Origin: Streptomyces flavidovirens DSM 40150
Lineage (GTDB): Bacteria; Actinomycetota; Actinomycetes; Streptomycetales; Streptomycetaceae
Assembly: GCF_000429085.1 (NCBI RefSeq)
Contig: NZ_AUBE01000024.1
Location: forward strand, 1-64,000
Reading direction: 5' to 3'
DNA: 64,000 nucleotides
Every line of letters begins with the position of its first letter. The first letter of the stretch is position 1. A model generated the notes under the pieces. It did no database searches and was not told where the DNA came from. It was given only the letters and a program-made list of their open reading frames with translations. Positions 58,458 to 64,000 of this stretch are shown piece after piece. A program made the position numbers and the translations under genes.

Positions 58458-59424
58458 ATCCACTCCTCACTCCGTTCCACCGCCCGCGCCATACCTGACG
58501 CAGGCCCACCACTCCCATAACGAGCGGGAGTTCCGCAGGGGTCGGGAGCAGGATCACCGCGTTCGGATCCTGGGACGACACCCTATTCGACGGCCCGGCC
58601 GCCGAGGTCGCCCCGGCGCGCGGGTCAGGGACGCCCGCGTACGTCTCGGGCTCCTCCAGCTTCCGCCAGTGGCTGAAGGGCCACGCGATGAGGACGGCCT
58701 GCCCGACGACCTCCTCCTCCCCGACCGTTCCCTCGAACTTCTCGTCCAGGTGGAAGCGGGAATCGGCGGAATCCGACCGGTGGTCCCCCATCACGAACAA
58801 CCGCCCGGCGGGCACCTTCACATCGAACTCCAGCTCGGAGGGCCGGTCGCCCGGATTCAGATACGGCTCCGCGAGCGGTACGCCGTTGACGGTGACACGT
58901 CCGTCCTTGTCGCAGCACTTGACGGTGTCCCCGCCCACCGCGACCACCCGCTTGATCAGGTCCTGTTCGTCCTCGGACGGCAGCAGTCCGATGAAGGTCA
59001 GGGCTCCCTTGATCTGCTTGACGCCCACCGGGTCGTCCTCGATCTCGGTCTTCTCCTCCTGCAGCCAGCCGCCCGGGTCCTTGAAGACCACGACGTCGCC
59101 GCGCTCCGGCTTCGAGCCGAACCACGGCGTGAGCTTGTCGACCAGCACCCGGTCGCCGATCCGGATCGTCTGCTCCATCGAGCCCGACGGGATCACGAAG
59201 GCCTGCACCAGGAAAGTCTTGAGTACGAGCGCGATGAGCAGCGCCACCGTTATCAGGATCGGTATCTCCTTGACGACCGATCTCTGCCGCCGGCGCTTCA
59301 CCCGCTTCGCCAGCTTCCGCCGGTCCGCCCTGCCCGGCAGCGCGGGCCCGCTCGTCGGCCGCGTACCCGTGGGCAGCCGGGTGTCCGCACGGTGGCTCGC
59401 CCGTGCCCGCCCGCGGTTACCCAT
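58375..59424 (-). CDS. sipX: type I signal peptidase, second of cluster
   Basis: 349 residues: basic N-terminus (RRKLAKRVKRRRQRS), one membrane segment, Ser in IPSGSMEQTI, Lys in LIKRVVAVGGDTV, box GDHRSDSADSRFH. The C-terminus after residue 290 is unlike the membrane anchor of the other three: it is Arg-rich (GFGGRRTIRTRRARG) and overlaps sipY, so the end may not be ancestral. It overlaps sipW by eight bases. Confidence 0.88.
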   Translation of the reverse strand: MGNRGRARASHRADTRLPTGTRPTSGPALPGRADRRKLAKRVKRRRQRSVVKEIPILITVALLIALVLKTFLVQAFVIPSGSMEQTIRIGDRVLVDKLTPWFGSKPERGDVVVFKDPGGWLQEEKTEIEDDPVGVKQIKGALTFIGLLPSEDEQDLIKRVVAVGGDTVKCCDKDGRVTVNGVPLAEPYLNPGDRPSELEFDVKVPAGRLFVMGDHRSDSADSRFHLDEKFEGTVGEEEVVGQAVLIAWPFSHWRKLEEPETYAGVPDPRAGATSAAGPSNRVSSQDPNAVILLPTPAELPLVMGVVGLRQVWRGRWNGVRSGCGGFGGRRTIRTRRARGTTGVTRNRER

Positions 59425-60211
59425 GGGACCCGGCCGGCCCCGGCGCCGTGACGCGCGTACTGTGCTGCGCCGGGGGCCCGCCCCCGGATCCGTGGCCGCC
59501 GGACTCGTTCAGCGAGGACCAGCGGCCCACCGGCCAGCCGATCCAGTCCGCCCGCCCCACGACCTTCTCGACGGGCACCATGCCCCCGCCCGGCTCACCC
59601 AGATGGTCGCGGGAGTCGCGCGAGCGCGATCTGTGGTCACCCATGACCCACAGCGTGCTCTGCGGTACGACGATGTCGAACGGGACCCGCGACGGGGCGT
59701 CGCCCGGGTACAGGTACTTCTCGTCCACCGGCCGGCCGTTCACCTCGACCCTCCCCCGCTTGTCGCAGCACACGACCCGGTCGCCCCCCACGCCCACCAC
59801 GCGCTTGATGTAGTCGGTCTCGGCGGGCTCGGCCAGTCCCACAGCCGCGGCCGCCCACCGCAGCAGCCCGGTGACCGGGTTCCCGGCGGGCTCCTCGCGT
59901 ACGAAGGACCCGGTGCCGTCGAAGACGACCACATCACCGCGCTGCGGTACGGACCCGAAACGGTACGCCAACTTGTTGACGAGCACCCGGTCCCCGATCT
60001 CCAGGGTGGGCTGCATCGAGCCGCTGGGGATGAGGAAGGGCTGCATGACGAAGGTGCTGAACAGCAGCAGAAAAGCCGCGCACGCGGCGCCGAGCAGAGC
60101 CGGCCGGCGCCACGGAGCTTCGAGAAAACGCGCGGAGCGCGACCCCTCCTCGTCCCCTGATCGCGGGGTCGGGGAGCGGTCGCGCTCCGTGTCGTGTGCT
60201 TCGGTGTCCAT
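59417..60211 (-). CDS. sipW: type I signal peptidase, first of cluster
   Basis: 264 residues from ATG 60211. N-terminal acidic/Arg cytoplasmic part, membrane segment, Ser in IPSGSMQPTL, Lys in YIKRVVGVGGDRV, box GDHRSRSRDSRDH. It ends with Gly/Pro/His-rich low complexity and lacks a C-terminal membrane anchor. It lies 45 bases after rplS, so the export enzymes are likely co-transcribed with a ribosomal gene. Confidence 0.9.
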   Translation of the reverse strand: MDTEAHDTERDRSPTPRSGDEEGSRSARFLEAPWRRPALLGAACAAFLLLFSTFVMQPFLIPSGSMQPTLEIGDRVLVNKLAYRFGSVPQRGDVVVFDGTGSFVREEPAGNPVTGLLRWAAAAVGLAEPAETDYIKRVVGVGGDRVVCCDKRGRVEVNGRPVDEKYLYPGDAPSRVPFDIVVPQSTLWVMGDHRSRSRDSRDHLGEPGGGMVPVEKVVGRADWIGWPVGRWSSLNESGGHGSGGGPPAQHSTRVTAPGPAGSHG

Positions 60212-60256
60212 CGGGACGTGAGCCTATCCGGCCGGTCCCGGGCGCCGAATGCGCGA

Positions 60257-60607
60257 TCAGCGGTCGCGCTTCTCCTTGATCTTCGCGGCCTTGCCGCGCA
60301 GCTCACGGAGGAAGTACAGCTTCGCGCGGCGGACGTCACCGCGGGAGATGAGCTCGATCTTCTCGAAGATCGGGCTGTGCACCGGGAAGGTACGCTCGAC
60401 GCCGACGGAGAAGGAGACCTTGCGGACCGTGAAGGTCTCGCGGACGCCCGAACCCTGGCGGCGGATGACTACGCCCTTGAACTGCTGCACACGCGTGCGG
60501 TTGCCCTCGATGACGCGAACGTGGACGTTCACGGTGTCACCGGGACGGAACGCGGGAAGGTCGGTACGCAGCGATGCGGAGTCGACGGAGTCGAGAAGGC
60601 TGGACAT
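60257..60607 (-). CDS. rplS: 50S ribosomal protein L19
   Basis: 116 residues, the normal length, from ATG 60607 with AGGAAG upstream (MSSLLDSVDSASLRTDLPAF). Conserved FRPGDTVNVHVRVIEGNRTR and KLYFLRELRGKAAKIKEK. The frame is open nine codons further upstream but without a ribosome site. It lies 131 bases after trmD. Confidence 0.97.
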   Translation of the reverse strand: MSSLLDSVDSASLRTDLPAFRPGDTVNVHVRVIEGNRTRVQQFKGVVIRRQGSGVRETFTVRKVSFSVGVERTFPVHSPIFEKIELISRGDVRRAKLYFLRELRGKAAKIKEKRDR

Positions 60608-60738
60608 GTGAGTCTGCTTCCTCGCCGATGCCACAGGTCATCGACGGAATTCGATAAGAGAGTTTCTGGGCGCTGTCCGCGTCGGGCGGGCGTCGTTCCC
60701 CCTGCGGCAGGGGCGCACGCCGGACGTACAGCAGCGGC

Positions 60739-61560
60739 CTATTCTTCCACGGCCTCGGGGTTACGCCCAAATCGGCCGTCGGGGCCGGGCCGCCAGCCGA
60801 GGATGCTCAGCATCTCACGGTCCTTCTTGTCGAAGGCCTTGGGGTCGCAGCGTTCGATGAGGTCCGGCCGGTTGGCGGCCGTACGCCGCAGCGCCTCGTC
60901 CCGCCGCCACCGGGCGATCTTCCCGTGGTGGCCGCTGAGGAGCACCTCCGGGATGCCCCGGTGCCGCCACTCGGGCGGCTTGGTGTAGACGGGGCCTTCG
61001 AGCAGGTTGGCCATCGCGCCGGGCGCGAAGGAGTCGTCGCGGTGCGATTCGGCGTTGCCGAGCACTCCGGGCAACAGCCGGGCCACCGCCTCGGTGATCA
61101 CCAGTACGGCAGCCTCGCCGCCCGCGAGGACGTAGTCCCCGATGGACACCTCGTACACCGGCATGCGGGTGGCGTACTCGTCGATGACGCGGCGGTCGAT
61201 GCCCTCGTAGCGCGCGGGCGTGAAGACCAGCCAGGGCCGCTCGGACAGCTCGACGGCGAGTTCCTGGGTGAAGGGGCGGCCGCTGGGTGTGGGCACGACC
61301 AGCACCGGGCCGTGCGCCCCGCTCTCGTAACCGTCCGCCAGAGCCTCGTCGAGGGCCTCGCCCCAGGGCTCGGTCTTCATGACCATGCCGGGGCCGCCGC
61401 CGTAAGGAGTGTCGTCGACCGTGTTGTGGCGGTCGTACGTCCAGTCCCTGAGGTCATGCACGTGTACGCCGAGCTGCCCGCGCGCCCTGGCCTTGCCGAC
61501 GAGCGAGACGTTCAGCGGCTCCAGGTACTCGGGGAAGATCGTGACGACGTCGAGTCGCAT
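60739..61560 (-). CDS. trmD: tRNA (guanine37-N1)-methyltransferase
   Basis: Makes m1G37, which prevents frameshifting. 273 residues with the SPOUT knot: GGPGMVMKTEPW, VFTPARYEGIDRRVIDEYA, YVLAGGEAAVLVITEAVARL, GVLGNAESHRDDSF. The start shares one base with the rimM stop. Located in the standard rpsP-rimM-trmD-rplS ribosome unit. Confidence 0.96.
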   Translation of the reverse strand: MRLDVVTIFPEYLEPLNVSLVGKARARGQLGVHVHDLRDWTYDRHNTVDDTPYGGGPGMVMKTEPWGEALDEALADGYESGAHGPVLVVPTPSGRPFTQELAVELSERPWLVFTPARYEGIDRRVIDEYATRMPVYEVSIGDYVLAGGEAAVLVITEAVARLLPGVLGNAESHRDDSFAPGAMANLLEGPVYTKPPEWRHRGIPEVLLSGHHGKIARWRRDEALRRTAANRPDLIERCDPKAFDKKDREMLSILGWRPGPDGRFGRNPEAVEE

Positions 61561-62123
61561 CAGTCTTCGCCCTGAGTGGGTGCTTCGTCCCGGCTGGACG
61601 CGACCACGGCCTGGCTGTCGTCGATCAGACCGGGCGGCGGGGTGATGACCGCGCGCTGCTCCTCCAGGTCGATCTCGGTGACGATCTCCTCGACGAAGGG
61701 GATCATCACCTCGCTGCCGTCGGGGCGCTTCACGATGAACAGGTCCTGCGAGGGCAGGTGGGTGATCTCGGTGATCCGGCCGATTTCGGTGCCGTCGGCG
61801 AGGACGACGTCAAGGTCCATGAGCTGGTGGTCGTAGAACTCCTCCGGGTCCTCCGGAGTCGCCGCCGGGTCGACCTCGGCGATGAGGAGGGTGTTGCGCA
61901 GCGCCTCGGCGGCCGTGCGGTCCTTGACGCCCGCGAAGCGCAGCAGCAGCCGGCCGCTGTGCACCCGGCCGGTCTCGACGGTCAGCGGCCCGACGGAGGC
62001 CGGGTCCGTGGCGAGTACGGCGCCGGGCCCGAGCCGCAGCTCCGGCTCGTCCGTACGCACCTCTACCGTGACCTCGCCCTTGATCCCGTGGGCGCGACCG
62101 ATCCGCGCGACTACGAGCTGCAC
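61560..62123 (-). CDS. rimM: 16S rRNA processing protein RimM
   Basis: Ribosome maturation factor that binds S19 in the 30S head. GTG 62123 (VQLVVARIGRAHGIKGEVTV) has AGGAG nine bases upstream; 187 residues. It has RimM N-domain and PRC-barrel C-domain (EEFYDHQLMDLDVVLADGTE; DLFIVKRPDGSEVMIPFVEE). A very strong hairpin lies between it and khpA upstream. Confidence 0.95.
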   Translation of the reverse strand: MQLVVARIGRAHGIKGEVTVEVRTDEPELRLGPGAVLATDPASVGPLTVETGRVHSGRLLLRFAGVKDRTAAEALRNTLLIAEVDPAATPEDPEEFYDHQLMDLDVVLADGTEIGRITEITHLPSQDLFIVKRPDGSEVMIPFVEEIVTEIDLEEQRAVITPPPGLIDDSQAVVASSRDEAPTQGED

Positions 62124-62150
62124 TTGATGTTTCTCCTGTCTTACGACTAC

Positions 62151-62184
62151 GGGCCGGGAAGGGCTCGTGAGCCCTTCCCGGCCC
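62151..62184 (-). terminator. 16-bp perfect stem inside the rpsP-khpA-rimM unit
   Basis: Arms 62151-62166 and 62169-62184 are fully complementary (usable loop CGTG). It lies 35 bases after the khpA stop and 28 bases before rimM, so it may be an attenuator or RNA-processing site rather than a full stop. Confidence 0.8.
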
Positions 62185-62219
62185 GAGCCGGCGTATCTAG
62201 GTAAAAACGGCCAACTTGT

Positions 62220-62459
62220 TCAGCGGACCTGGTCCACGTCGACGAGGTCGACACGGATACCACGGCCGCCGATGGCGCCCACGACCGTACGCAGAGCGCG
62301 AGCGGTGCGGCCGTTGCGGCCGATCACCTTGCCGAGGTCGTCCGGGTGAACCCGGACCTCCAGCACGCGTCCGCGGCGCAGGTTGCGCGAGGCGACCTGC
62401 ACATCGTCGGGGTTGTCGACAATGCCCTTCACGAGGTGCTCAAGAGCCTCCTCGAGCAT
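62220..62459 (-). CDS. khpA: KH-domain RNA-binding protein KhpA
   Basis: 79 residues: MLEEALEHLVKGIVDNPDDV, with the KH motif GKVIGRNGRTARALRTVV. Small RNA-binding chaperone conserved between rpsP and rimM in Gram-positive bacteria. The stop of rpsP is two bases upstream of its ATG (62459). Partner KhpB/Jag is not here. Confidence 0.93.
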   Translation of the reverse strand: MLEEALEHLVKGIVDNPDDVQVASRNLRRGRVLEVRVHPDDLGKVIGRNGRTARALRTVVGAIGGRGIRVDLVDVDQVR

Positions 62460-62461
62460 GC

Positions 62462-62908
62462 TCAGGCCTCGGTCGACTCAGCGGACTCAGCCGCAGGAGC
62501 CTCGTCAGCCTTCTTGTCGGCCTTCTTCGCCTTCGGGGTGATCGCCTCGCCCTTGGACTCGTCGCCACCCTCAAGGCCCTTGGCGAACGCGTCGAACGCG
62601 GCACGCTTGTCGGCCTTGGGCTCCGGCTGCAGCAGCGGCGCCGGGGCGGGAAGGCCCTTGTGCGCCTGCCAGTCACCGGTGAGCTTCAGGATGGCCATGA
62701 CCGGCTCGGTCGGCTGGGCGCCGACGGACAGCCAGTACTGGGCACGCTCCGAGTTGACCTCGATGCGCGACGGGTTCTGCACCGGGTGGTACAGACCGAT
62801 CTCCTCGATGGCCCGGCCGTCACGGCGGGTACGGGAGTCGGCGACGACGATGCGGTAGTGAGGCGAACGGATCTTGCCCAGACGCTTCAGCTTGATCTTG
62901 ACTGCCAC
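62462..62908 (-). CDS. rpsP: 30S ribosomal protein S16
   Basis: 148 residues: S16 core MAVKIKLKRLGKIRSPHYRI, VADSRTRRDGRAIEEIGLYH and PTEPVMAILKLTGDW, then an actinobacterial C-terminal tail rich in Lys/Ala/Glu. First gene of the rpsP-khpA-rimM-trmD-rplS-sip unit; the promoter must lie in 62909-63046. Confidence 0.97.
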   Translation of the reverse strand: MAVKIKLKRLGKIRSPHYRIVVADSRTRRDGRAIEEIGLYHPVQNPSRIEVNSERAQYWLSVGAQPTEPVMAILKLTGDWQAHKGLPAPAPLLQPEPKADKRAAFDAFAKGLEGGDESKGEAITPKAKKADKKADEAPAAESAESTEA

Positions 62909-63046
62909 TGGAGTGGTGTCTCCTGGTCTATGACGTGGTTGGGCACAACGAAGATGCCACGTGGGGTTGCGGTACTCGGGTGCCCGATGGACGCGTCAGC
63001 CGGAGGCGAGAGGGTTCCTGTGCGGCTGTCGAGTACAGCTAGCCAT

Positions 63047-63068
63047 TGTGCCACACACCTGTGGCACA
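63047..63068. promoter_or_regulatory. 9-bp perfect inverted repeat upstream of rpsP
   Basis: TGTGCCACA (63047-63055) and TGTGGCACA (63060-63068) with a 4-base spacer. It lies 140 bases before rpsP and 69 bases after the end of the leftward SprT-like gene. It could be a terminator of that gene or a control site of the ribosomal unit. Confidence 0.5.
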
Positions 63069-63136
63069 GACATCACCCGCCCAGCACCCGGCCGGCCCGG
63101 CCGGCGCGGGCGTTGAGTGGCGTCAGCAAAAGGCGG

Positions 63137-63730
63137 TCAGCTCGCTGCGGCCACCACTTCCGGGATACGGAACGGTTTTCCGCAGCCACCGCACACGATC
63201 GGGGCCTGGGCCAGGACCGAAGGCACGACGCGGACGTTGCGCCCGCAGTCGCAGACGGCCTTGACCCGCACCCCGCCGCCGGACGAGCCGTGCCGGGCGG
63301 CGGGCCCGCGGAAGGAGCGCTTGGTGTCCGACGTGGTCGCGACCGTGTGCGCCTTGAGGGCGCGCTGGAGCCGCTCGATCGTCGGCCGGTAGCGCCGCCT
63401 CGCCTCGGGGTTGAGCGAGACCAGCGAGAATCCGCTGCTGGGGTGCGGCTCCTCGGGGTGGTCGAGGCCCATCTCCTCGGCGATCGCGAGGAATCTGCGG
63501 TTGTGGTAGCGGCCGGCGCGCGAGGTGTCACGAACGCCGCGGGCGGCGGCGATGCCGTGGACTGCCTCGTGCAGCAGTCGTTCGAAGGAGAGCTCGGCGC
63601 CACAGGCGGACGAGGACTCTCCGATCAGGGATTCGGGCGCGGCTAGGTCTGGCAGCTCGGGGTGGTACCGCTGAATGTCGGCCCACGCCTGCGCCAGCTC
63701 TGCGGCGAGAACAGGTGGTGTCGTGCTCAC
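63137..63730 (-). CDS. SprT-like zinc metalloprotein
   Basis: 197 residues from GTG 63730, no good ribosome site. The motif LLHEAVHGIAAARG gives HExxH as in SprT/SPRTN-type proteases, and a C-terminal zinc ribbon is CDCGRNVRVVPSVLAQ followed by CGGC. A role in processing DNA-protein crosslinks is conceivable from the family, but not shown. It is monocistronic. Confidence 0.82.
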   Translation of the reverse strand: MSTTPPVLAAELAQAWADIQRYHPELPDLAAPESLIGESSSACGAELSFERLLHEAVHGIAAARGVRDTSRAGRYHNRRFLAIAEEMGLDHPEEPHPSSGFSLVSLNPEARRRYRPTIERLQRALKAHTVATTSDTKRSFRGPAARHGSSGGGVRVKAVCDCGRNVRVVPSVLAQAPIVCGGCGKPFRIPEVVAAAS

Positions 63731-64000
63731 GTCGTGACAACGAGCCGGGGTGCCCCGGTGTTCCTATTCCGGGGCATCCCAAATAATTTGCACGTACCAG
63801 TCAGTTGCCATTGATGCGTCCTGACGAGGGCGGGTGCGCTGATCTGCGGAGGACCCGCCCAGCGGCCATCATCTAGGGGCGTACCCACGCGTACGCTCCG
63901 GCGCGTACGAAAAGACCGCACGCCGGGGCATCGGCGCCCTCCGGGGGCGCGAGTTGGCACCCGGGCGCCGACGGGCGCTCCCATGGGGCAAAGGCCCGGA
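63731..64000. other. right-edge region without supported gene
   Basis: Upstream of the SprT-like gene. An unusually AT-rich patch, CCCAAATAATTTGCACG at 63778-63794, could be the -10 area of its leftward promoter. Open frames here look like GC-bias artefacts. Confidence 0.4.

Noticed and set aside
1..64000. tRNA or rRNA genes, or a biosynthetic gene cluster
   Set aside because: I found no cloverleaf-like sequence in the intergenic gaps and no PKS, NRPS, terpene or similar core gene; I could not run a covariance search.

Overview
The window is a chromosomal segment of a Streptomyces (high-GC actinomycete). The evidence is the very high G+C with strong third-position bias (which opens long false reading frames opposite real genes), a recognisable whiG sporulation sigma factor, four consecutive type I signal peptidases (the sipWXYZ arrangement known from Streptomyces), Tat-type lipoprotein signals and actinobacterial families such as DUF2469. 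It is mostly core chromosome. I see no prophage, insertion sequence, CRISPR array, tRNA or rRNA gene. Layout: 1-3502 isoprenoid and membrane-protease genes (ispG, cut by the left edge; rseP; dxr). 3552-9890 a frameshifted lipoprotein gene, a DinB-like protein, an EPSP synthase homologue, a large acyl-CoA dehydrogenase with a 24-bp operator-like dyad, and an aldehyde dehydrogenase. 10290-17127 a PucR regulator, an orphan VirD4/TraG-like membrane ATPase, gabT, a PAP2 phosphatase and a small unknown gene. 17235-24436 a polyamine operon: aldehyde dehydrogenase, potD, potA, potB, potC and a PuuB-like amine oxidase. 24776-27343 a membrane protein, an ADA-family deaminase that is probably the menaquinone-pathway aminodeoxyfutalosine deaminase, and a glycerophosphodiesterase. 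27483-32237 a second polyamine block: potD paralogue and aminobutyraldehyde dehydrogenase, divergent from an Lrp/AsnC regulator and a class III aminotransferase. 32462-39989 an ABC exporter-like pair, a LOG-family protein, a GT4 plus membrane (GT87-like) glycosyltransferase pair, and a two-component system. 40114-44099 thiamine uptake genes thiB-thiP-thiQ behind a TPP riboswitch. 44146-49803 rlmN, cdsA, frr, pyrH, tsf, rpsB. 50083-53773 an M23-like protein, TetR, whiG, dprA. 53770-63730 comM, yraN, DUF2469, Nudix, sipZ, sipY, sipX, sipW, rplS, trmD, rimM, khpA, rpsP and a SprT-like metalloprotein. How it works together: the 8-32 kb region reads as a polyamine/GABA utilisation superlocus. PotABCD imports putrescine or spermidine. 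Either the PuuB-like oxidase plus aldehyde dehydrogenase, or the aminotransferase plus aldehyde dehydrogenase, converts it to GABA. GabT plus a further aldehyde dehydrogenase feeds succinate. No gamma-glutamylpolyamine synthetase is in the window, so that step must be encoded elsewhere. The right third is growth machinery: translation, rRNA/tRNA modification, protein export and DNA processing, all transcribed leftward in tight, often overlapping units. The most interesting items are the thiamine riboswitch with an RBS-sequestering helix and an atypical 3' half, the deaminase reassignment, the duplicated polyamine route, the orphan VirD4-like ATPase behind an 18-base homopolymer, the M23-like protein that runs 89 residues antisense into tetR, and several tandem-repeat and dyad elements.
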